Assembly (NCBI RefSeq): GCF_000158035.1
Contig: NZ_EQ973490.1
Span: forward strand, 397,322 to 461,321
DNA from: Bacteroides cellulosilyticus DSM 14838
GTDB taxonomy: Bacteria > Bacteroidota > Bacteroidia > Bacteroidales > Bacteroidaceae
DNA: 64,000 nt
Reading direction: 5' to 3'
The position numbers and the translations under genes were made by a program. Shown here piece after piece: positions 17,584 through 29,232 of this stretch. Each line of letters begins with the position of its first letter. The first letter of the stretch is position 1. Under the pieces are notes generated by a model, which saw nothing but the letters and a program-made list of their open reading frames with translations, ran no database searches and was not told the origin of the DNA.

Positions 17584-19185
17584 TTAGCCTATATCGAGGA
17601 TTTTCTTATCAAAACAGGTTTTATCAATAGCCTTATTCTTAATTTTTGTTCGATATGAATAAACGGTATTTGTAGAATATTGCAGGAATTTGGCTATGCG
17701 ATCCGTATCCGTAATCCCCAACCGTATCAATGCAAAAATTCTTAATTCAGGAGTCAGACATCTGCTATTTGGCAAGACTATACGTTCTTCTTCTCTAAGA
17801 AGTGTATTGAAACCGACAATGAAATTTGGATAAATATTAAGAAAAGCTTCATCAAAGCTCCTATAAAATTGCCTGATTTCTAATTCTATTACATCAGAAG
17901 AACGAACCATACTTTTGAGTTCTTCAATCTTGCCAACCACTATTTTACTATATACCATTGACTGATAATGTTTCAAATTGGATATATAAGAAGAACAGAG
18001 ACTCATAAAACGCCCCACATATTCTTCCTTAACCATATTCGATTCAGACAAAGATTTATTCAGATTCGACAATTCTGCATTAGAAACCTGCAATTTTACC
18101 TTTATCTTATCCAGTTTTTTATTCTGTTTATATAGAACAATCCAAAACGCCATCAACAATACGAATAAACCTGTTATAGCAATCAGATAGATCCGTAAAC
18201 GTCTGTGCTGTTCAGCAACTTTCTGTTTATAGGCTTTTTCTATAATCGGTTGTATTTTAACGATTTCCAAGCTTCTCAATCTTGCATTATAAAAGTTTGC
18301 ATCATCCATTGAAATAGTACAATAATGATAAGCTCGCTCAATATCTCCCTCAGCATATAGCTCAGCTGCCAGATTTCTCAATGACTTGTTTTCTTTTACT
18401 GCCGACATCACATCCGACATTGCAGACAGCAAAAGATATCTTTTCCTTTTTTCACCCACCGGTTCCATCTCAGATAAAGTAGAAGTAATGACAGCATAAT
18501 CATGAGAACCAAATTCATATTTTTGCAAGACACCCAACAAAACCTCTTTGGCTTTATTCTCATTACCTTCACTGTAGGATTTTCGAGCTAGTAATCGCAT
18601 ATATTCATTACTGTTCGATTCAGAGATGAGTAGTAACGAGTCAATATACGACTTACTTTTACGCTTGTATTCTTTCCCGTATTTTGAGCTTCCTGCATAA
18701 TTGCTCAAGTGATAATATGTTTGTTCGCAACAATGATAATATTGCTTCAACAAAAATGGAGATAATTGATCCACATTGACACTACGAAGTATCTCAAGCG
18801 TCTCCTGATACATACCGACAGAAAGTAAAAGATTGGCTTCCAAAAATTTCGTTTCGTTTAATTGATCACTATCCCTTGTCTGTTGCGCTATTTTCCAGTT
18901 TTCATCCACATATTTCATTGCAGAATCACAAATATAGGATCTATACTCCATGACTAAACGGGTAGTGACCATATATTTCTCATCCAAAGAATTACATAAG
19001 AAAAGTTGTTTCTTTAAAGAATCTATTCTCTGTACTTTCTGTTGTACATAGCTTTCTTTTGCATCAAGCACCTTATCCAGACGCTGAATAAGAGAGGGTA
19101 TAGGTAAAGAAAACACGTTCTCAGCTTTCGCCACGATGCTCTTACATAGTAGAATAACAAAGAATAAAATGATGTAGCGTTGCAT
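17584..19185 (-). CDS. SusR-like membrane-bound transcriptional regulator (PUL 1)
   Basis: A 533-residue protein with the layout of SusR, the activator of the Bacteroides starch locus: signal sequence; a long helical TPR-like N-terminal sensor domain (about 25-325); one transmembrane helix (about 331-352, IYLIAITGLFVLLMAFWIVLY); a coiled stretch; and a C-terminal helix-turn-helix (about 477-525, TDTDRIAKFLQYSTNTVYSYRTKIKNK). SusR responds to maltose or maltooligosaccharides. This regulator immediately precedes the GH13/sulfatase operon on the same strand, so it very likely controls it. Its type supports an alpha-glucan-derived inducer. HTCS proteins control the other two PULs here. Confidence 0.85.
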   Translation of the reverse strand: MQRYIILFFVILLCKSIVAKAENVFSLPIPSLIQRLDKVLDAKESYVQQKVQRIDSLKKQLFLCNSLDEKYMVTTRLVMEYRSYICDSAMKYVDENWKIAQQTRDSDQLNETKFLEANLLLSVGMYQETLEILRSVNVDQLSPFLLKQYYHCCEQTYYHLSNYAGSSKYGKEYKRKSKSYIDSLLLISESNSNEYMRLLARKSYSEGNENKAKEVLLGVLQKYEFGSHDYAVITSTLSEMEPVGEKRKRYLLLSAMSDVMSAVKENKSLRNLAAELYAEGDIERAYHYCTISMDDANFYNARLRSLEIVKIQPIIEKAYKQKVAEQHRRLRIYLIAITGLFVLLMAFWIVLYKQNKKLDKIKVKLQVSNAELSNLNKSLSESNMVKEEYVGRFMSLCSSYISNLKHYQSMVYSKIVVGKIEELKSMVRSSDVIELEIRQFYRSFDEAFLNIYPNFIVGFNTLLREEERIVLPNSRCLTPELRIFALIRLGITDTDRIAKFLQYSTNTVYSYRTKIKNKAIDKTCFDKKILDIG

Positions 19186-19241
19186 TATCTTTCCACTTAA
19201 TAAAATTAAAAAATCATCTGAGAAAAGATTTCCCTAAAGCA

Positions 19242-19249
19242 CAAATATA
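19242..19249 (-). promoter_or_regulatory. Putative -7 box of the SusR-like gene
   Basis: TATATTTG on the minus strand matches TAnnTTTG exactly, with a predicted leader of about 50 nt. No TTTG at a proper -33 distance was found. Confidence 0.4.
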
Positions 19250-19360
19250 CATGATAATTTTTTAGTTTTCTCTATAATAATGCAAAAATCACATTCATCT
19301 CAAAAGTAGATACATAGATACGCACACCATAAAAAGCCCATCAAAAACTATTTTATTCCA

Positions 19361-19455
19361 TACCCGAACCGCACTTGCTCCGTACATTCTTCGGTCAGAA
19401 GTACCTCTGTACGGAGAAACTACGGACTTGGTACGGAGCAAGTATGACTCGGGTA
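19361..19455. terminator. Long intergenic hairpin with 25-nt arms at the end of the PUL 2 operon
   Basis: Left arm 19361-19385 and right arm 19431-19455 are inverted copies with four mismatches (shared block ACTTGCTCCGTAC). Units of 22 nt starting GTACGGAG follow each other at 19409-19430 and 19431-19452, with a partial GTACGG after them. It lies just after the stop of the S1/GH16 gene and before the SusR-like gene promoter. It is probably a terminator or mRNA-stabilising structure. It is more GC-rich than the surrounding spacer. Confidence 0.6.
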
Positions 19456-19475
19456 CGGTGTAGGTGGATATTTGA

Positions 19476-21896
19476 CTAATAATATTTCGGAGCAGGAGGA
19501 TTTTCACCTTTATAATCTCGATTCGTATAAACACGTATCCAGTCGATGTACATGGCAGGTTTAGCATCTTTTTTCCATTCGGAAGGAATGATAGCACCAG
19601 GCCAGGCATTCGGGTTCGTAGAGATACCCGTACTGAAAATCAGGAAGAAGCCCAGCGGATCACTCCAAGGCCAGTCAGTATTGCCATCAGCCCCTTTGTG
19701 GTGTTCAAAATAGACTTGTCCGTTGACACCTCCTACAATGCGGTCGGGATACCATTCCAGCCAATAGATATTCCATTGAGACATATTGGCAAGATTGATG
19801 GAGGAAGTGACACTACCACCACCGCCTATGACACCGGCATAGTGATTTTCGGAATGAAGCGTGAAATGAGCACAATCGTTCAATGTCTTCTTGGGATTCT
19901 CCAAAAGATCGATCTCACCATTCTTCGGCCAGGGACGGTTATTGTTTCCCATAAACCAGAGGGCATCATTGAAACCTACATAAGGAGTACGTTTGAAACG
20001 TATCTCAATACGCATATTTTCAGTAAAGTTACACCAGAACTCCTTACTGCCGGGAAGTGAGGTGCGATAACAACCGTGAGAATACTTCACTTTCTTACCG
20101 AAACGGTTGTCTATCGAGTCTTTCTCCTCTACACTCCAGATGCGCAAAACTCCATCCTCTACTTTTGAACATTTCCGGTTATCGACCTTTGCCGTACGTG
20201 ACATGTGCAAGCCTCTATGTTCTACGAAGCCAAGCGGCAGTCCCTTTTTCGTATCTTTATCATTAAACTCATGGGCTGTATAAAAAGACCATCCTTTCAT
20301 TTTAGGATGCATATCGCCCTTCTTCAAGTGCAGGGCATCCCCCGGATTGTCATACACCAATGTTTCATCATCTTTCGGCAATACCCTCTCTACGTCTTCT
20401 CCATCGGGATAGGGAACAAACTTGCCGGTAGTTTTCAGAATAGGCATAGTGGCATGTTGGGCTCGCAGATAATCACTCAAAACTTTAGCCAGCTCCTTCA
20501 CTTTATCCGGATAACATGCAGACAAATCATGCTGTTCGGAAATATCATCGTTCAAGTTGTATAGACAACTGCTGCCGGTTTCGTAATAATGAATTAATTT
20601 CCAGTCACCTTTCACAACGGCACTTTGCGGAGCACCAATCGTTTGTATTCTCTCACCCCAATTATTCGGATAATGGAAAAATAAAGCACGTTCTTTTTCT
20701 CCAGTCTGTCCCTTCATCTGCGCCATAAAGCTCTGCCCGTCAATCTGCTGTGGTGTCTGATAATCATGTACTCCAGCTATTTCCAATAGAGTCGGAAAGA
20801 AATCTTCAATAATGACTGGTGTATCATTCATAGTTGAAGGGGACGTTACATTCGGATAATAGACGATCATCGGTTCGCGAATTCCTCCTTCTTTCAAGGA
20901 ACCTTTTCCTTCACTCAATGGAGCATTTTTATCGGCACGACCTATTGTATAGCCACCATTATCCGACATGAAAATAATAACTGTATGATCTGCAATGCCT
21001 TTCCGATCTACATAGTCCATCAAATCTCCCAGACTCTTGTCCATACCCTCCACCAAGGCAGCATACTGCGCCTCTTTATGCGGAAGCCCTTTATCCATAT
21101 ACTTCTGATAGAAACGTTTATCTGTCCCGAAAGGCGCATGCACGGCATAATGGCTCATATAGAGGAAAAAAGGTTTAGACTGGTCAAGAGCCTTATCCAT
21201 AAGCCCCTTTGCCTCCAACGTCAAAGCCTCAGTAAGGAAAGTATCTGTTCCATGATACTTTTCCAAATCGGGCACAGCCCATATCGCTGCCCATTCCGGC
21301 TTGCCGGAAGCACCATATCCTTCTTCTCCCAGATAGCTGCCCATAGCACCGGCCGCATGACCGGCTATGTTATAATCGAAGCCAATAGCCAATGGATTCG
21401 CAGCAGGTGTATCTATCGAACCGAAATGAGCTTTACCTACCATCATGGTAGTATATCCGTTTTCACGAAGCAATTGTGGCAGGCACTTCGCATAAAAAGA
21501 ATGTTCCAACCCGGGTTCAGGACACAGACCATTATAATTCCATACTTCAAAATCCAGTGTTTCATTTTTCCGGTCAGTCGGTGTATCTTTCTTCAACGTC
21601 CAGTTCGTTACTTTATGCTGGGCGGCGTTTGCTCCCGTAAACAAGCTGACACGTGAAGGGGAACTGATAGGGCATGCATAAGCGTGTGTAAACCTGACAC
21701 CTTTCTTTGCCAGACGCTCCATATTGGGTGTTTCATAAATATGATTCAATTCGGTAGTATCATTCCAGAACGGTAAGGAAGTATCTTGCCATCCCATGTC
21801 ATCCACCAGAAAAAGAATAATATTAGGCTTTTGCTGAGCTATGGCATTACCTGAAAGCAATGCCATAGCAGCTATAGAAAGTATCGAATTCTTCAT
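19476..21896 (-). CDS. Two-domain S1 sulfatase-GH16 fusion enzyme (PUL 2)
   Basis: An 806-residue secreted protein with two catalytic domains. Residues 1-20 form a signal peptide. Residues about 22-490 form an S1 sulfatase: VDDMGW metal ligands, signature S78-S-P-S-R82 (formylglycine precursor Ser78), KAHFGS, SDNGG. Residues about 535-792 form a GH16 domain: GEIDLLEN supplies Glu661 (nucleophile), Asp663 and Glu666 (acid/base), preceded by WFMGNNNRPWP and followed by a YIDWIRVY ending. Both active sites look intact. GH16 includes endo-beta-1,4-galactosidases that cut keratan sulfate and mucin-type poly-LacNAc. The frame is continuous, so this is not two adjacent genes. It is the last gene of the PUL 2 operon, four bases after the fucosidase. 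Confidence 0.9.
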   Translation of the reverse strand: MKNSILSIAAMALLSGNAIAQQKPNIILFLVDDMGWQDTSLPFWNDTTELNHIYETPNMERLAKKGVRFTHAYACPISSPSRVSLFTGANAAQHKVTNWTLKKDTPTDRKNETLDFEVWNYNGLCPEPGLEHSFYAKCLPQLLRENGYTTMMVGKAHFGSIDTPAANPLAIGFDYNIAGHAAGAMGSYLGEEGYGASGKPEWAAIWAVPDLEKYHGTDTFLTEALTLEAKGLMDKALDQSKPFFLYMSHYAVHAPFGTDKRFYQKYMDKGLPHKEAQYAALVEGMDKSLGDLMDYVDRKGIADHTVIIFMSDNGGYTIGRADKNAPLSEGKGSLKEGGIREPMIVYYPNVTSPSTMNDTPVIIEDFFPTLLEIAGVHDYQTPQQIDGQSFMAQMKGQTGEKERALFFHYPNNWGERIQTIGAPQSAVVKGDWKLIHYYETGSSCLYNLNDDISEQHDLSACYPDKVKELAKVLSDYLRAQHATMPILKTTGKFVPYPDGEDVERVLPKDDETLVYDNPGDALHLKKGDMHPKMKGWSFYTAHEFNDKDTKKGLPLGFVEHRGLHMSRTAKVDNRKCSKVEDGVLRIWSVEEKDSIDNRFGKKVKYSHGCYRTSLPGSKEFWCNFTENMRIEIRFKRTPYVGFNDALWFMGNNNRPWPKNGEIDLLENPKKTLNDCAHFTLHSENHYAGVIGGGGSVTSSINLANMSQWNIYWLEWYPDRIVGGVNGQVYFEHHKGADGNTDWPWSDPLGFFLIFSTGISTNPNAWPGAIIPSEWKKDAKPAMYIDWIRVYTNRDYKGENPPAPKYY

Positions 21897-21900
21897 AACA

Positions 21901-23772
21901 CTACTTTGTCAGGATACCGACTTCACCGACCGTTACAATATTTTTATTATTTATCTCCGACAATGGTTCCAGCTTGAAATAACGGGCAGGATATGTTTTG
22001 CCAAACCGTACAAAATAAGGCACAGGATTGTGCATGATATTACTGAATTCACCACTTGCCTCACATTGAGTCCACGACTGTCCGTCAAGGCTCACATAGA
22101 AAGCATATTTATAGATAGTTCCCGTCAAATCCTCTCCTATGGAAGGAGCATAACTGAAGCCACTTACTTCCACTTTATCCCCCATATCAACAATCAATGG
22201 CGTAAGTGCGAAAGCACGCCAAACCGTTTTCCGGTCCCCATCAATAGCCTTACGGGAATCTGCATTGCCACCAACTACCTGCCATCCATCGACAGGCACA
22301 TCGCCGAGTTGTACTTCTTCATTCTTATCTGCAAGAGGTTCTGCATAGAAAAGACCGACCGCAGCAACATTAGCCACACCACGGGCAGAGCGAATAGTTA
22401 CACGAATACGCTCCGGACGAGTATCAGAGAAACGTACAAGACGTTTATATCCTACTGTTGTACCTTCTGCCATATGAATCCAGGAACCATCTTTATACGC
22501 TTCTACAAGGAAACTTTCAATACGTTGTCCTTTGGAGATATCTTCCTGAATCATGAAAGTATTCACCAACGCATCTTTCTGTATATCATATTGGCGGACT
22601 GTGCCGGAAGTTCCATACCATGCCTCGTTTCCTTTCAGCACACAATTACGGGCAAAAGTTTTCTTTAAATAACTGGAAAATTCTTTCAGCCTCTGCACAT
22701 CATTTTCATTAATCAACCCACGAAGGTCAGGCGGAATATTCAATAAAAGAACGGAATTATAGCCTACTGATTTGAAATAAATATCCGTCAGATGATTTAA
22801 AGACTTCACTTGCTTGTCCTGATCGGCATGATAAAACCAACCCGGACGGATGGAAACATCCACCTCAGAAGGATACCAGAAAAGTTCGGTAGCACGAGCC
22901 ACTATATCACGTCCGCCTAAGTCCTTTGCCTTGCCGAAGATACCCAATTCTTTATTCTGTTCGCCGGAACGGGGATAGATACCCGGAGTCAGAGCTGTAG
23001 CACTCCATTCTGTTTCACGACCGATGCCTTTTTCATTGCCTACCCAACGAACGTCATCACCCATGATAGCAGTAACTGCTTTAGGTTGCAGGCGACGAAT
23101 GGTTTTTAATATGGCATCCCAATCATAGATTTGTTTTTTACCGTTAGGACCTTCACCGTTAGCACCGTCAAACCACACTTCATGGACTTCACCGTAATTG
23201 GTGAGTAATTCGGTCAGTTGCTTGATGAAAAACTGATTGTAGGCAGGAGAATCACCATAGCAAGAAGCATTACGATCCCACGGGGAGAGGTAAACTCCAA
23301 ACTTGATACCATACTTCTTGCAAGCATCCCGCAGTTCACGTACCACGTCTCCCTTTCCATCTTTCCAGGAAGAAGAGACTACGGAGTGACGGGTAGTTTT
23401 GGTAGGCCAGAGACAGAAGCCATCGTGATGTTTGGCGGTGATGATGGCCATCTTGAAACCGGATTCTTTAAGAGTCCTCACCCATTGTTCGCAGTCCAGC
23501 GAGGTAGGATTAAAGATGGCGGGATCTTCAGTACCATCTCCCCACTCTCGTCCGGTGAAAGTATTTACACCGAAATGCAGGAAAGCGGTCAGTTCCATAC
23601 GCTGCCACTCCAATTGTTGGGGAGTGGGTACAAGACGTGAAGCCATTTCTACCTTTTCCGCCGCTGTAGCACCAGCGGGAAAAGCAACGTGCTTTTCATA
23701 ATAAGTCTCTTGTGCCTGCAATCCGGAAAAGATTGTAAGACTGAGAACTGTAGTTAGAATCAGGTTTTTCAT
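21901..23772 (-). CDS. GH29 alpha-L-fucosidase with C-terminal discoidin-like domain (PUL 2)
   Basis: A 623-residue enzyme with a signal peptide cleaved near LQAQE. The GH29 catalytic domain covers about 45-370, with FLHFGVNTF, AKHHDGFCLWPT and the nucleophile Asp202 in VWFDGANGEG; Glu255 (RETEWS) is a candidate acid/base. The layout resembles the subgroup specific for branched alpha-1,3/1,4-fucose in Lewis structures. A beta-sandwich of F5/8-type C (CBM32-like) character lies at about 490-623. It would remove fucose that blocks the GH2 and GH20 enzymes. It lies 25 bases after the GH2 gene. Linkage specificity is inferred from subgroup resemblance only. Confidence 0.9.
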   Translation of the reverse strand: MKNLILTTVLSLTIFSGLQAQETYYEKHVAFPAGATAAEKVEMASRLVPTPQQLEWQRMELTAFLHFGVNTFTGREWGDGTEDPAIFNPTSLDCEQWVRTLKESGFKMAIITAKHHDGFCLWPTKTTRHSVVSSSWKDGKGDVVRELRDACKKYGIKFGVYLSPWDRNASCYGDSPAYNQFFIKQLTELLTNYGEVHEVWFDGANGEGPNGKKQIYDWDAILKTIRRLQPKAVTAIMGDDVRWVGNEKGIGRETEWSATALTPGIYPRSGEQNKELGIFGKAKDLGGRDIVARATELFWYPSEVDVSIRPGWFYHADQDKQVKSLNHLTDIYFKSVGYNSVLLLNIPPDLRGLINENDVQRLKEFSSYLKKTFARNCVLKGNEAWYGTSGTVRQYDIQKDALVNTFMIQEDISKGQRIESFLVEAYKDGSWIHMAEGTTVGYKRLVRFSDTRPERIRVTIRSARGVANVAAVGLFYAEPLADKNEEVQLGDVPVDGWQVVGGNADSRKAIDGDRKTVWRAFALTPLIVDMGDKVEVSGFSYAPSIGEDLTGTIYKYAFYVSLDGQSWTQCEASGEFSNIMHNPVPYFVRFGKTYPARYFKLEPLSEINNKNIVTVGEVGILTK

Positions 23773-23797
23773 GCTATCTTATGTTATAGGTTTCGAT

Positions 23798-26890
<3,093 letters not shown>

Positions 26891-29206
26891 CTATTCTATT
26901 ATTATCTCATCAAAGTATATCCTCGCTTCCTGTCCCGGACGTACATGCGTGAAAGGACAGTCTCCTGCTCCATGGGCTACTACACGAACATAACGTGCCT
27001 CTGTCCCTATTTCAAACGGGATATCTTCTCTAAATACACCTTCACGGAAGATTTCGTTCTTTGTGTAGCTACACTCACCTACTTTGCGATACTCCTTGTC
27101 ATCACCTGAAATCCAAACTTCTATTTCAGTAGGTTTATGCACTGCCATGCCATAATTCGTAATAGAGCCTAACGTTAGTTTATTCACCAATTCCGGTTTC
27201 TTCAGGTCGAGGGTAAAAGTAACCGTATCGCTTTTCATCCAGGAGCACCATTCCAGATCGGTATATTTCTGACTTCCCCGTATCCCATTTGTCAGCATAT
27301 AAAGATCTCCTGTACCGGCACTCTTTACAGGCTTCGCCGTCGCTTTATTCCAGATGACAGGCAACTCCAGCATTTGTCCCAATTGCTCGTTTCCGGCAAA
27401 GGTTGCTGCCTTAATTGTTTTGGCCTCTGTAAGCATCAACGGTTTTGTATAAAGGGGTGATTGCGCAGTCGGCACACTGCCATCCATTGTATAACGCACC
27501 TGTACATCAGGGCGAATACAATCCAGTTCTACTTGCAGACGACCCTCTTTGGGAGTTACAGTCTGTTGTATATTATACATGGACCGGGCATAGACAATTC
27601 CTTTTGCAGCCAAGTGTTCATTAAAGTGGTCCATAGCTTTCAGATAAGAAGCCCAGTTCTTGCGTGCAGGCTTCGTCCAGGCAACTTCCGCCAATGCCGA
27701 CAGGCGGGGGAAAAGCAGGTAGTCCACATCTGCCGGAGAGTTACAGAACTCTGTCCACATACACGCCTGAACCCCCATTAGCAGAGATGCAGCCTGCGGT
27801 GTCCAGTCTTTCTGCACAGGTTCATAGTCATAGACATCTTTCAGGGTGTTATTCCCAAAATAGGTAATAGGTTCGAACCATTGGGGACCTTGATAGCGGA
27901 TGAGATACAATATCCGGGCAGGAGTCATGATAAAGCGGTGACCCAATTCAGCAGCTTTCAGTGCAGCCTGTCCGTAACCTTGCCATCCAAGGATAATGCT
28001 TCCTTCGGGGATTCTGGCATTCGTCAGTTCATCCCATCCTATCACTTCACGTCCCTTATTCTGCACATATCGTGCCACCCGTGCCATGAAATAGCCTTGC
28101 AATTCTTCTGTATTCTCCAAACTCTCCGCTTTCATCCGTGTCTGGCACAACGGACATTCTTCCCAATGTGTCTTTCTCGCCTCATCACCACCTAAATGGA
28201 TATATTTTGAGGGAAACAATTCGAGTACTTCATCCAGAATATCTTGCAGGAAAGTAAATACACTGTCATTTCCTGCACAAAAGATAACATCCGCATGATT
28301 CCCGCCTAAACCGGGCAATACACCGATAAATTTATCCACTACCGGACAGGACAGCAAAGGGTAAGCAGCCAAGGCAGCATTACTATGTGCCGGCATTTCT
28401 ATTTCCGGGATCACTTCGATATGCCGTTCCTGAGCATAGCGCACGATCTCGCGGATTTCATCCTGCGTATAGAATCCTTTTTCCACAGTAGGTTCACCCT
28501 GACGGGGATTACGGCGTTCGGGGAATGTCTTGCCCGGACGATCTACACGGCATGATCCTATTTCTGTGAGCAAGGGGTATTTCTTGATCTCAATACGCCA
28601 ACCATTGTCATCTACCAGATGCAGATGTAACTTGTTCAACTTCAGCATTGCCATACAATCGATAATACGCAACAAGTTTTCCTTGGGGGAGAAAAAACGT
28701 GCCACATCTACCAATAGTCCCCGATAACCGAAACGGGGCTGGTCGGTGATAGTCAGTGCCGGAACAGTCCAATCGACATTCTCCGTCACTTGTTCACTTT
28801 CAATCGCAGAGGGAAGTAATTGACGAATGCTTTGAAGGGCATAATAGAAACCTTGCAGATCGGAGGCACGGATGGTTATCTTCTTAATCGTTATCTCCAG
28901 TTTGTAAGCTTCACTTTTTAAGGTTGCGTCCGTCACCAGACAGACATCACCTTTCCGGCTATCTACCTTTATGCGGGGAGTAAAACCTCCCGCACGGGTA
29001 AGAAGTTCGGTGAACTGGCGCACTTGCTCAGCTTGTCCTTCATTCTCTACTGCGAAACTCGTCTTAGCGGAGAAGTGGAAGTTACCCGTGCCCGGTACTA
29101 AACTCACCGGGCAGGGAACTAATGAAAAAGGTTGTGTCAAGTTATCAGCCTGAATGTTTGTTACTGCCAGGAACAGACAAAGCAGTACTGTATATATATA
29201 TTTCAT
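26891..29206 (-). CDS. GH20 beta-N-acetylhexosaminidase (PUL 2)
   Basis: A 771-residue enzyme with a signal peptide ending near IQAD. A GH20b-type N-terminal domain (about 25-150) precedes the barrel (about 155-510). The catalytic pair is Asp341-Glu342 in HLGGDEARKTHWEEC; LHLHLVDDNGWR is another family block. A chitobiase-like C-terminal segment (near 560-610, VRYTMDGSVPT) and a discoidin-like domain (about 640-771) follow. It releases beta-linked GlcNAc or GalNAc. In this PUL it would remove GlcNAc exposed by galactosidase and 6-O-desulfation. It lies 26 bases after the S1_11-like sulfatase. Confidence 0.93.
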   Translation of the reverse strand: MKYIYTVLLCLFLAVTNIQADNLTQPFSLVPCPVSLVPGTGNFHFSAKTSFAVENEGQAEQVRQFTELLTRAGGFTPRIKVDSRKGDVCLVTDATLKSEAYKLEITIKKITIRASDLQGFYYALQSIRQLLPSAIESEQVTENVDWTVPALTITDQPRFGYRGLLVDVARFFSPKENLLRIIDCMAMLKLNKLHLHLVDDNGWRIEIKKYPLLTEIGSCRVDRPGKTFPERRNPRQGEPTVEKGFYTQDEIREIVRYAQERHIEVIPEIEMPAHSNAALAAYPLLSCPVVDKFIGVLPGLGGNHADVIFCAGNDSVFTFLQDILDEVLELFPSKYIHLGGDEARKTHWEECPLCQTRMKAESLENTEELQGYFMARVARYVQNKGREVIGWDELTNARIPEGSIILGWQGYGQAALKAAELGHRFIMTPARILYLIRYQGPQWFEPITYFGNNTLKDVYDYEPVQKDWTPQAASLLMGVQACMWTEFCNSPADVDYLLFPRLSALAEVAWTKPARKNWASYLKAMDHFNEHLAAKGIVYARSMYNIQQTVTPKEGRLQVELDCIRPDVQVRYTMDGSVPTAQSPLYTKPLMLTEAKTIKAATFAGNEQLGQMLELPVIWNKATAKPVKSAGTGDLYMLTNGIRGSQKYTDLEWCSWMKSDTVTFTLDLKKPELVNKLTLGSITNYGMAVHKPTEIEVWISGDDKEYRKVGECSYTKNEIFREGVFREDIPFEIGTEARYVRVVAHGAGDCPFTHVRPGQEARIYFDEIIIE

Positions 29207-29232
29207 AAGGTCATAGCGTTTGATAATATGAA

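Noticed and set aside
19476..21896. Two separate genes misread as a sulfatase-GH16 fusion
   Set aside because: One continuous frame covers both domains with a linker of about 45 residues and no internal signal peptide before the GH16 part.
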